DNA of 7,036 nt from Planctomycetota bacterium (GTDB lineage Bacteria > Planctomycetota > Brocadiia > JAJRTI01), in assembly GCA_024278415.1 (NCBI GenBank), contig JAJRTI010000939.1:1-7036 (forward strand). Reading direction: 5' to 3'. Below, in pieces: positions 1 through 7,015 of this stretch. Both the position numbers and the translations under genes were made by a program. Below the pieces are notes generated by a model, which did not search any database, was not told where the DNA came from, and saw nothing but the letters and a program-made list of their open reading frames with translations. Position 1 is the first letter of the stretch; each line of letters starts with the position of its first letter.

Positions 1-1
1 A

Positions 2-91
2 GCGCTACGCGCTGCCAGCCAAAGCGCCGTCGAGCCGGCGCACTCCACAACGGAGCGCATCGACAACATGTTGTCGTTCGAAAGCCGCTAA
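2..91 (+). CDS. Possible 3' end of an unidentified upstream gene (partial)
   Basis: From the left edge, the frame starting at base 2 is open to a TAA at 89-91. It reads as a plausible C-terminal tail, with mixed hydrophilic composition, ending in residues TERIDNMLSFESR, and most codons end in G or C. The other two plus frames over this interval read as Arg/Ser/Thr/Cys-rich shadow. Only 29 residues are visible, so no family can be named. If real, the gene converges on the racemase gene. A small perfect 5-bp hairpin lies in the gap (132-145) but has no T-tract. The frame one base ahead stays open to a TGA at 225-227 and also looks protein-like after about position 93, so a frameshifted longer tail cannot be excluded. 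Confidence 0.35.
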   Translation, partial: ALRAASQSAVEPAHSTTERIDNMLSFESR

Positions 92-213
92 GGGCCTAAT
101 CACGTCGAACGTGGACGCCATCGATCCGTGGGAGACGACGGTCTCGCCATTGGGCGCGACCCCGTCGGCCGAATACACAGCGCCAGCCGCGGAGCAGGAC
201 CGGGCTTATCGAT

Positions 214-954
214 TCACGCGGGGTTGACGCCGGCAGGCTCGCCTCCAGCCAGACACTCCCGCAACACCGCGCGCACGAGCGAGTCCATGGGATCGAACAC
301 GGGGATCGTGGCCGGGCCGTCGCTGCTGAGCACCATGGACAACTCCGTGCAACCGGAGATGACCATTTCCGCTCCTCGCCCGCGCAGGTGCTCCACGAGC
401 GCGGCCCCTCGGCCCACCGCGTCGGGCGTCGCGCCGTCAACCTTGATCGCGTGGATTAGCGCGGATGTCTCATCCTGCCCGCGATCGGCCGGCGCGACGA
501 GGCGGACGTTGGCCTGGGCGAGCCGCGTGGTGTAGAGCCCCGTCTGCACGGTGGCGGTCGTGCCGAGGAGTCCGACACAACCCACGCCCGACTGTGCAAT
601 CTCCCGGCACGCTTCTGCGATCATGTCGACCACGAGGGCGTGGACGGCATCTTGGATTTGTGGCAGGAAATAGTGCGCGGTGTTGCACGGCACGGCCAGC
701 ACCTGCGCCCCCGCGCGCACGAGGCCCTGGGCCGCGGCCACGAGCGCGTTGGCCACCGGCGCCGTGTCGCCCGAAGCGATCGCTTCCGTGCGGTCAGGCA
801 GGTGCGGGTTGTTGTCGATGAGGATGCGCAGGTGGTCCTGGTCGCACGCTACCGGCGTGGCGCGCACAACACGGTCGAAGAACTCGGCCGTCGCGCCGGG
901 GCCCATGCCGCCGATGACGCCGAGGGTTTTGCGGGGAGCACGTCGAGTGGTCAT
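214..954 (-). CDS. Aspartate/glutamate racemase family protein
   Basis: This is a 246-residue member of the cofactor-independent Asp/Glu racemase superfamily, cytoplasmic enzymes that invert the alpha-carbon of acidic amino acids using two cysteines as acid/base pair. The sequence shows an N-terminal GVIGGMGPGATAEFF segment (residues 12-26), NNPHLPDRTEAI (48-59), the first catalytic cysteine in VPCNTAHYF (Cys90) and the second in SGCTELS (Cys202). Length fits the family at about 230-250. I chose the ATG at 952-954, which puts nine residues before the first beta-strand; an in-frame TTG at 985-987 would add eleven low-complexity Pro/Arg/Ser residues encoded by a C-run and is less likely. No Shine-Dalgarno is visible at either start. 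It is divergent from the membrane-protein gene, and a weak leftward -35/-10 pair (TTGCGC at 1069-1074, TAGGCT at 1046-1051, 17-bp spacer) could serve it. Substrate (aspartate, glutamate or another compound) cannot be told from sequence; D-amino-acid supply for peptidoglycan is possible but not shown. Confidence 0.92.
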   Translation of the reverse strand: MTTRRAPRKTLGVIGGMGPGATAEFFDRVVRATPVACDQDHLRILIDNNPHLPDRTEAIASGDTAPVANALVAAAQGLVRAGAQVLAVPCNTAHYFLPQIQDAVHALVVDMIAEACREIAQSGVGCVGLLGTTATVQTGLYTTRLAQANVRLVAPADRGQDETSALIHAIKVDGATPDAVGRGAALVEHLRGRGAEMVISGCTELSMVLSSDGPATIPVFDPMDSLVRAVLRECLAGGEPAGVNPA

Positions 955-1091
955 GTGTCGTGGGGAACGCGAGGGGAGGGGGGGCAAACGTTCGGCTCAA
1001 CATCGCGGCCGCGTCGGAGCCGGGCGCCGCGGGCAACAGCACGAGAGCCTACACACCTGGCGCATTCTGCGCAACCGGAACCTCGCCAACC

Positions 1092-1120
1092 TTGACAACC
1101 GGCGCGAGCGGGGATATCGT
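1092..1120 (+). promoter_or_regulatory. Sigma70-type promoter for the zinc-ribbon membrane protein gene
   Basis: A perfect TTGACA -35 (1092-1097) is followed by a 17-bp spacer and TATCGT (1115-1120; four of six matches to TATAAT). A start site near 1127 would give a short leader of about 30 nt to the GTG start. It lies in the divergent gap shared with the racemase gene. Confidence 0.6.
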
Positions 1121-1147
1121 GCCGGGCACAACCACAAACCGCTGAGC

Positions 1148-1153
1148 AGGAGG
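1148..1153 (+). promoter_or_regulatory. Shine-Dalgarno AGGAGG that fixes a GTG start
   Basis: AGGAGG lies 5 nt upstream of the GTG at 1159-1161. This consensus site decides the start: the GTG gives an N-terminus MSDKIEVHCECG that retains the whole zinc ribbon, whereas the next ATG would cut into or past it. Confidence 0.85.
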
Positions 1154-1158
1154 CGTCC

Positions 1159-2334
1159 GTGTCAGACAAGATCGAGGTGCATTGCGAGTGCGGCAAGTCG
1201 TTCAAGGTGGCCGCGTCCTACGCCGGCCGCACGGGGCGGTGCTCGGAATGCGGCCGACGCATGATGATTACGGATACCCCCGCCGGCCGCGAGGCCACGG
1301 ATGGGGAGTTCGAGTTGGTCGACGACCGGGCTGAGGAGCGCGCACGGCTGGAAGGCGAGATGGCGTCGCTGCGGGAGGCCATTGCCGTGAACCCCATGGA
1401 CGCGCAGGCGCACATGAGCTTGGCGCAGTTGCTGAGCCAATGCGGCGACAACGTGCAGGCGCTCGACCACTTCCGCACCGCGTACCTCATGGACAAATCG
1501 CTCAAGCACGCGCTGGCTCGGATCGAAGCCATTGCTGGGCCAGCCGAGCGAAAGCGGCTGGAGGATGGCGAGGAGGAAGACGCCCTGAGCGGCGATTTCT
1601 GGCGTGAATTGGCGCGTGCGTTCGTCGTGCCATTCGCCAAGAAGGGCATCGGCATGCTCGTCATCGGCACGCTGTTCTTCTACGGGATCGGTGTCTGGAT
1701 GTCCGTCTCCCGTTATGGTGGGCCGTTTGGGTTCATTGGCATCGTCCTCATGTCTGTTTTCGTTGTATGCTTCTTGGCAACGTACGCGTTCGACGCCATT
1801 CTCAACGCCATTGACGGCAAGCTCGAACCGCCGGACTGGCCGGACTTCTTCAACGGCGGGGAGATGGCGTGGAGCGGCCTGGCCTTGTTGTTCTGCATCG
1901 TCATGTCGTTCTTGCCGATGCTCATCGTGGCAGGCGTCCAGGCGCGGGCCTTCTGGCGCTACCTCTTCGATCGCGCTCCGCTGGCGCCGGGGCTCTGGTG
2001 GATCGTGGTTTGCTTCATCCTCGGCCTGTTCTACTTGCCTATGGCCCTCCTAGCGGTTGCCCTTCTGCGCTCGGTCTGGGCGGCGTTGCCGATCGTCGTC
2101 GTGCCCGCGATTTGGCGCACGCACGTGCGGTACTTCGCCACTGCGCTTCTGGTGCTCGCCGCGTTCGGCATGCGCACCCTCGCCGTGAGGTACGTGCCAT
2201 GGCGTATCGTGGGAGAGTTCATTGGCCTCTATGCACTGCTGGTCGAGGCGCACGCACTCGGCGTGCTCTACCGCTGCAACGCGGAGCGCATCGGCTGGTT
2301 CGTCAAGCGCGGCGACGCCGAAGATGACGAATGA
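1159..2334 (+). CDS. Zinc-ribbon, TPR-like, multi-pass membrane protein of unknown function
   Basis: The 391-residue product has three parts. Residues 5-38 form a compact zinc ribbon with ligands Cys9, Cys11, Cys28 and Cys31 (CxCG ... GRTGRCSECG). Residues about 62-125 are helical and TPR-like (NPMDAQAHMSLAQLLSQ, then DHFRTAYLMDKS), followed by an acidic linker (DGEEED, 136-141). Residues about 160-372 hold roughly six hydrophobic helices: 162-182, 189-215, 236-260, 278-303, 325-343 and 348-370. The C-terminal YRCNAERIGWF (371-381) and the prolines in FYLPMALLAVALL recall the DUF4013-like membrane domains seen in planctomycete-type proteins; I infer that from memory. No signal peptide is visible, so the ribbon and TPR are probably cytoplasmic. 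The gene is monocistronic with its own promoter and converges on fusA. Function is unknown; nothing catalytic is seen, and a scaffolding or membrane-organising role is a guess. Confidence 0.9.
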   Translation: MSDKIEVHCECGKSFKVAASYAGRTGRCSECGRRMMITDTPAGREATDGEFELVDDRAEERARLEGEMASLREAIAVNPMDAQAHMSLAQLLSQCGDNVQALDHFRTAYLMDKSLKHALARIEAIAGPAERKRLEDGEEEDALSGDFWRELARAFVVPFAKKGIGMLVIGTLFFYGIGVWMSVSRYGGPFGFIGIVLMSVFVVCFLATYAFDAILNAIDGKLEPPDWPDFFNGGEMAWSGLALLFCIVMSFLPMLIVAGVQARAFWRYLFDRAPLAPGLWWIVVCFILGLFYLPMALLAVALLRSVWAALPIVVVPAIWRTHVRYFATALLVLAAFGMRTLAVRYVPWRIVGEFIGLYALLVEAHALGVLYRCNAERIGWFVKRGDAEDDE

Positions 2335-2354
2335 CGGAGGCGGGCGCAGGCGGT

Positions 2355-2378
2355 GGGGCGGTTGGGAGCCCCGTCTTT
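2355..2378 (+). terminator. Weak candidate terminator after the membrane protein gene
   Basis: A GGGGC/GCCCC stem (2355-2359 with 2368-2372) with an 8-nt loop is followed by GTCTTTAG. It lies 20 nt after the stop at 2334. The stem is short and the T-tract poor, so this is tentative. Confidence 0.3.
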
Positions 2379-2381
2379 AGC

Positions 2382-2448
2382 TGGGATGGTGGAATGGTGG
2401 AATGAGGCCACGTGCGCGGCAGCATTCCAGCCTTCCCCCATTCCTCCA
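2382..2448. repeat. Inverted array of 8-bp repeats between convergent genes
   Basis: The left arm has three head-to-tail octamers (TGGGATGG 2382-2389, TGGAATGG 2390-2397, TGGAATGA 2398-2405). The right arm holds diverged inverted copies (CATTCCAG 2423-2430, CCTTCCCC 2431-2438, CATTCCTC 2439-2446). TGGAATG at 2398-2404 pairs perfectly with CATTCCA at 2423-2429, so the array can fold into a long imperfect hairpin with a loop of about 18 nt. It sits between the two convergent 3' ends and may act as a bidirectional transcription barrier; that role is inferred. Confidence 0.6.
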
Positions 2449-2515
2449 ACGCATTGCCGTGTGTGCCAACGGCGGATCGCACCATCGGGCCATCCGGACT
2501 TGCGGCATGCGGGGC

Positions 2516-4609
2516 TCAGTTCGCCTCTTTAGCCTTCCTCCGCTCCTCCACGATCTCCTCCGCGAGCGCGTACGGCACGGCCTCGTAGCGCTCGAAGTGC
2601 ATGGAGAACTCGCCCCGGCCGCTGGTGAGCGTGCGCAGTTCGGACGAGTACCCGAACATTTCGCCCAATGGCACTAGGGCGGTGAGGATCACCGTCTTGC
2701 CGCGGTTCTCCATTTTCTCGATCCTGCCCCGTTTGCTGCATGGGCTCGCGGTGATAGCGCCGGTGTGGTCATCCCCCACGGTCGCCTCCACTCTCATGAC
2801 CGGCTCCAGCAGTTCGAGCCCTGCCTTTCTGCAGGCGGCTCTAAAGCCGTCGCGGCCGCACGTGCGAAACGCCATGTCCGACGAGTCCACGTCGTGGGCG
2901 GAGCCATCGTCCACGACCACGCGCACGTCCACCATGGGGAAGCCGGCGTACGGGCCCTCGGCCATCGCGTCCAAAATGCCGCGCTCGATCGCGGGCATAT
3001 ACTCCCGCGGGATGCGGCCGCCCGTGACCTCGTTTTCAAACTGGAAGCCGGAGCCCGACTCGCCAGGCTCGATGCGCATGCACACGTGCGCGTACTGGCC
3101 GTGGCCGCCGGTCTGCTTCACGTGTTTGTGCTCGTGCTCCACCGCGCGCACAATCGTCTCTCGATAGGCCACTTGGGGCCTGGACACGTCCACGGCCACT
3201 CCAAACTCACGGCGCAGCCGGTCGATGATGATCTCGATGTGCAATTCGCCCATGCCGGAGATGATGACCTCGCCCGTCTCGGGATCCGCGCGCACGATGA
3301 ACGTGGGGTCCTCTTCGGCCAGGCGCGCCAACGCGCGGGCAAGTTTGTCGCGGTCGCCGCGGCTCTGGGGCGACACGGCCACGCCGATCACGGGCGCCGG
3401 GAAGTCGATCGATTCGAGGAGAATCGGCTGGTCCTCGCAGCAGATCGTGTCTCCCGTGTACGTGTCGGCCAGGCCCACGATGGCGGCCACGTCGCCCGCG
3501 TGGAGCGTGTCGATGGCCTCGCGGTCGTTCGCGTGCATCTCGAAAATGCGGCCCACGCGCTGGCGCTTGTCTCGGCTCGCGTTGTGCACAAACGCTCCGG
3601 CCTCGATCATGCCCGAGTACACGCGCACGTACGTCAACTTGCCCATGTGCAGGTCGGTTTGCACTTTGAACGCCAGCGCGGCGAGCGGCGCGTCGTCGTT
3701 GGGCTGGCGGAGGATCGCTTCCTCGCTCTCGTCGTGGGCGCCAACGGTCGGCGGCAGATCGCTTGGCGAGGGCAAGTAGTCCACAATCGCGTCGAGCAGC
3801 CGGCGCACTCCCTTGTTCTTGAACGCGGCGCCGCACAGCACCGGGATGATGCGCCCCTCGATGGTCGCCTTGCGCATCGCAGCCACGACTTCGTCGCGCT
3901 CGGGAGCAATGCCCTCGACGAACTTCTCCATCAGGTTGTCGTCTTGCTCGCTGATACGTTCGATCATGACCTCCGCGGCTTCGCGCGCGTGGCCCACCAG
4001 CGCGTCGGGGATCGGCTCCTCGCGAATCCGCACGCCCGAGGGCGTGTCGTCAAAGTAAACGGCTTTCATGTCCGCCAGGTCGATGAGGCCCTCGAACTCC
4101 TCGCCCGCGCCGATGGGGATGACGACCGGCACCGCGTTGGCGCCCAGCTCCTCTTTGATCTCCTCGACGACGCGCTCGAAGTCCGCGCCGGTGCGGTCCA
4201 TCTTGTTCACGAACGCGATGCGCGGCACGTCGTACTTCTCCGCTTGGCGCCAAACGGTCTCCGACTGCGGCTGCACTCCCCCGACCGCACAGAAGAGCGC
4301 AACCGTGCCGTCGAGCACGCGCAGCGAGCGCTCAACCTCCGCGGTGAAGTCCACGTGGCCCGGCGTGTCCATGATGTTGATGCGGTGGTAGCGCCAGTAT
4401 GTCGTCGTGGCCGCGGAGGTGATGGTGATGCCGCGCTCGCGCTCCTGGGCCATCCAGTCCATCTGCGCCTCACCATCGTGCACTTCGCCCATCTTGTGGC
4501 TCTTGCCGGTGAAGTAGAGGATGCGTTCGGTGACGGTCGTCTTGCCGGCGTCGATGTGGGCCATCATGCCAATGTTGCGAACCTGTGAGATGTCAACGTT
4601 CCGGGTCAT
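2516..4609 (-). CDS. fusA: Translation elongation factor G
   Basis: This 697-residue cytoplasmic GTPase moves tRNA-mRNA through the ribosome after peptide transfer and, with RRF, splits post-termination ribosomes. All G motifs are visible: G1 AHIDAGKTT (17-25), G2 RGITIT (59-64), G3 DTPGHVD (81-87, catalytic His85), G4 NKMD (135-138) and the G5 region GAAFKNKGV (260-268). Domain II begins near 308, III near 405, IV near 482 with [11 protein letters not shown] (498-508) and the tip loop GSAHDVDSS carrying His572, and V near 604 ending in [16 protein letters not shown]. Length is typical. In domain V the usual GD-x-N-x-RRG loop is replaced by [12 protein letters not shown] (617-628). The ATG at 4607-4609 has a good Shine-Dalgarno. 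No rpsL, rpsG or tuf is adjacent, so the gene is outside a str operon; it may be the only copy or a second EF-G paralogue. It converges on the membrane-protein gene. Confidence 0.97.
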   Translation of the reverse strand: MTRNVDISQVRNIGMMAHIDAGKTTVTERILYFTGKSHKMGEVHDGEAQMDWMAQERERGITITSAATTTYWRYHRINIMDTPGHVDFTAEVERSLRVLDGTVALFCAVGGVQPQSETVWRQAEKYDVPRIAFVNKMDRTGADFERVVEEIKEELGANAVPVVIPIGAGEEFEGLIDLADMKAVYFDDTPSGVRIREEPIPDALVGHAREAAEVMIERISEQDDNLMEKFVEGIAPERDEVVAAMRKATIEGRIIPVLCGAAFKNKGVRRLLDAIVDYLPSPSDLPPTVGAHDESEEAILRQPNDDAPLAALAFKVQTDLHMGKLTYVRVYSGMIEAGAFVHNASRDKRQRVGRIFEMHANDREAIDTLHAGDVAAIVGLADTYTGDTICCEDQPILLESIDFPAPVIGVAVSPQSRGDRDKLARALARLAEEDPTFIVRADPETGEVIISGMGELHIEIIIDRLRREFGVAVDVSRPQVAYRETIVRAVEHEHKHVKQTGGHGQYAHVCMRIEPGESGSGFQFENEVTGGRIPREYMPAIERGILDAMAEGPYAGFPMVDVRVVVDDGSAHDVDSSDMAFRTCGRDGFRAACRKAGLELLEPVMRVEATVGDDHTGAITASPCSKRGRIEKMENRGKTVILTALVPLGEMFGYSSELRTLTSGRGEFSMHFERYEAVPYALAEEIVEERRKAKEAN

Positions 4610-4615
4610 GGAGTG

Positions 4616-4621
4616 TCTCCT
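4616..4621 (-). promoter_or_regulatory. Shine-Dalgarno of fusA
   Basis: On the minus strand AGGAGA lies 6 nt before the ATG of fusA, supporting the chosen start. Confidence 0.8.
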
Positions 4622-4636
4622 GGGAGTCGGTGCGCG

Positions 4637-4676
4637 GCGTCCTCGCTGTGAGGGCGAAGGCGATAGCGAAGGACGC
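4637..4676 (-). promoter_or_regulatory. Long hairpin in the fusA leader
   Basis: Bases 4637-4647 (GCGTCCTCGCT) pair with 4665-4676 (AGCGAAGGACGC) as 11 bp with one bulged base and a 17-nt loop. In the fusA mRNA the stem ends about 15 nt before the Shine-Dalgarno, so it does not cover it directly. No T-tract follows, so it is not an intrinsic terminator. A regulatory role is inferred only from its strength and place. Confidence 0.4.
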
Positions 4677-4763
4677 TACAGAGGGCTACTGGCCACCCTT
4701 GGTGTCCCGCTGTCTCCCCGGGCCGGCGCAACCGCGTGCAGTGCTTGGGTGAAGGGCAGGTCG

Positions 4764-4811
4764 GCGCGGGACACGACGGCTGTCGTCCACCGATTCTCAG
4801 TGGTCCCGCGC
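4764..4811 (-). promoter_or_regulatory. Predicted three-way-junction RNA at the 5' end of the fusA leader
   Basis: A perfect 9-bp outer stem (4803-4811 with 4764-4772, GTCCCGCGC against GCGCGGGAC) encloses two hairpins. One is 4773-4786 (5 bp, ACGAC/GTCGT, 4-nt loop) and the other 4788-4802 (CAC/GTG plus a pair that is G-U only on the minus strand, loop 7 nt). One unpaired base (4787) separates them. The outer stem starts right where transcription from the 4819-4846 promoter should begin. The fold is drawn by eye; no known riboswitch family is recognised. Confidence 0.4.
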
Positions 4812-4818
4812 ACGCATT

Positions 4819-4846
4819 ATCTTAGCAGAATCCGCCCATACGTCAA
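4819..4846 (-). promoter_or_regulatory. Sigma70-type promoter for fusA
   Basis: On the minus strand TTGACG (4841-4846, five of six matches) is separated by 16 bp from TAAGAT (4819-4824, four of six). A start near 4812 would give a leader of about 200 nt before the fusA ATG. It is the best leftward -35/-10 pair I found upstream of fusA. The palindromic repeat at 4851-4900 begins 4 bp beyond the -35 hexamer. Confidence 0.55.
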
Positions 4847-4850
4847 GGAT

Positions 4851-4900
4851 CGGGGACATGAACCAAGGGCGCGAAGCGCCCGACTTCGTGTCCCCAGACG
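4851..4900. repeat. 50-nt nested-hairpin repeat, copy 1
   Basis: The outer arms GGGGACATGAA (4852-4862) and TTCGTGTCCCC (4885-4895) pair over 11 bp with one T-G pair. The inner arms GGGCGC (4867-4872) and GCGCCC (4876-4881) form a perfect stem around GAA. It matches copy 2 at 5026-5075 in 48 of 50 positions. It resembles REP-type palindromes mobilised in trans by TnpA(REP)/RAYT proteins, but no such gene is in the window. Confidence 0.8.
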
Positions 4901-4909
4901 GCTTTGTCA

Positions 4910-4965
4910 GGGGACACGACGCAATCCGTCCGCCTGTGGGCGGACGGCTTCCGCATCGCGTCCCC
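4910..4965. repeat. Third nested hairpin sharing the GGGGAC...GTCCCC ends
   Basis: The inner stem is 9 perfect base pairs (CCGTCCGCC 4926-4934 with GGCGGACGG 4939-4947) around a TGTG loop. The outer arms 4910-4922 and 4953-4965 pair with two exceptions, which are A-C on the plus strand and therefore G-U on the minus strand. The ends match the 50-nt repeats but the core differs, so it looks like a related element with another centre. Confidence 0.6.
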
Positions 4966-4981
4966 CCCCGCACGGGGTACG

Positions 4982-5011
4982 TTGACCCCGCTCCGCCACC
5001 CCTGCTATAGT
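4982..5011 (+). promoter_or_regulatory. Candidate rightward sigma70-type promoter inside the gene-poor region
   Basis: TTGACC (4982-4987) and TATAGT (5006-5011) each match the consensus at five of six positions with an 18-bp spacer. Transcription would start near 5018, about 8 nt before repeat copy 2. The nearest convincing downstream gene is tgt, more than 800 bp away, so it may drive a small RNA, a short peptide or a long tgt leader. Confidence 0.45.
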
Positions 5012-5025
5012 CCCCCTGCGGCGAG

Positions 5026-5075
5026 CGGGGATATGAACCAAGGGCGCGAAGCGCCCGACTTCATGTCCCCAGACG
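5026..5075. repeat. 50-nt nested-hairpin repeat, copy 2
   Basis: It is the same unit as 4851-4900. The outer arms GGGGATATGAA (5027-5037) and TTCATGTCCCC (5060-5070) pair with one T-G pair, at a different position from copy 1. The inner GGGCGC/GCGCCC stem around GAA is identical. The two differences from copy 1 both keep the outer stem paired if the plus strand is the RNA. Confidence 0.8.
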
Positions 5076-5501
5076 AAGCCCGCCGACTTAGCCGCACAAA
5101 AGAAGAAGCCTCCGTCGAGAAGCCGGAAGAAGCGGATTTTCAGAGCCCGCTTTGTATGGTGGGACGCCGCTGCCAGGTTCATGTGTCCCCATGCGGGGCA
5201 TGCAATCGGCTGGACAAACCAGGGTCCCTGCGGACGCTGTATCGGCTCTAAAAATAGTGCTTCTAAGCACGAGCAACGCAGAGGCTTCAATGTTAGTCTC
5301 GGATCAGACGATCCACGGACAACTCCAAACATAGCGCGTGGCGGCGCGCGATGCAAGCGCCCCTGCGCGCGTTTTGCAGCGGGACTTTCCTGTCCGCCAA
5401 GAACCCCAGCCAGCAAGCTCGGGAAGGGATTGACTTTGCCACGGGAGCAGGGTTAGCCGCCGCTGACCTCTGGCTCTCCCCCTCAACCATTACTGATAGA
5501 G
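5076..5501. other. Gene-poor stretch without a supported gene
   Basis: I see no recognisable protein, tRNA or structured RNA of known family here. A frame from ATG 5033 to TAA 5249-5251 (72 residues) starts inside repeat copy 2, and other short frames overlap it; none has family resemblance. A half-copy of the palindrome end, TTCATGTGTCCCC, occurs at 5178-5190 followed by a CCCC/GGGG mini-hairpin. A 5-bp hairpin at 5257-5270 has an A-run before it (a T-run on the minus strand). An imperfect hairpin GCGGGAC...GTCCGC lies near 5379-5397. The interval looks less GC-rich than the flanking genes. Confidence 0.5.
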
Positions 5502-5738
5502 CCCACGGATGTTAGCAGGACCCACGGATGCAGAGGGGATAGCCGCAGACTCGCGCAGATGCCCGCAGATACCCACAGATTGTGCAGATCGGAAGAAATG
5601 GCGGCACACTTCATTGGCGCAATCTGTCGGTATCTGCGCCTATCTGTGTTTCCGTCCGCTGCGAAAGACTGCGGTGCAGCAACGGAATGCAGGCTCTCTC
5701 ACCTTCTGCATCCGTGGGTCGGCTCTGCCATCCGTGGG
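5502..5738. repeat. Large imperfect palindrome built of 10-bp repeats
   Basis: The left arm has CCCACGGATG at 5502-5511 and 5521-5530, then decamers in register at 5541, 5551, 5561 and 5571 (CCGCAGAC, CGCGCAGAT, CCCGCAGAT and CCCACAGAT cores). The right arm has inverted units at 5621, 5631 and 5641 (AATCTGTCGG, TATCTGCGCC, TATCTGTGTT), then CATCCGTGGG at 5709-5718 and 5729-5738, exact reverse complements of the outer left units. Near the centre, CAGATTGTGC (5576-5585) pairs with GCGCAATCTG (5617-5626) with one T-G pair. Similar ATCTGTG/ATCCGTG intergenic arrays are, from memory, widespread in environmental bacterial genomes; origin and function are unknown to me. Confidence 0.75.
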
Positions 5739-5787
5739 ACTTCTCCGATCTCTTTGGCTGCGGCCAGAGGTAGCGCTAGGTTCTCCC

Positions 5788-7013
<1,226 letters not shown>

Positions 7014-7015
<2 letters not shown>

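Noticed and set aside
2765..4588. Very long plus-strand open frame of about 600 codons opposite fusA
   Set aside because: It is antisense to a complete, motif-verified EF-G gene. Its product is His/Arg/Val-rich without family resemblance, the typical shadow of a GC-rich gene.
4851..5075. Insertion sequence with terminal inverted repeats
   Set aside because: The 50-nt units are in direct orientation about 175 bp apart with no transposase between them; they are better described as REP-like palindromes.
5257..5270. Hairpin GTGCT/AGCAC with a T-rich run on the minus strand, like an intrinsic terminator
   Set aside because: The stem is only 5 bp and no minus-strand gene ends near it, so there is nothing for it to terminate.
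4907..5416. Minus-strand open frame of about 170 codons across the palindromes
   Set aside because: It runs through both repeat copy 2 and unrelated intergenic sequence, has no Shine-Dalgarno and no recognisable domain; openness is expected at this GC content.
5502..5738. CRISPR array
   Set aside because: The units are about 10 bp with no spacers of regular length, and the arms are inverted relative to each other; no cas gene is present.
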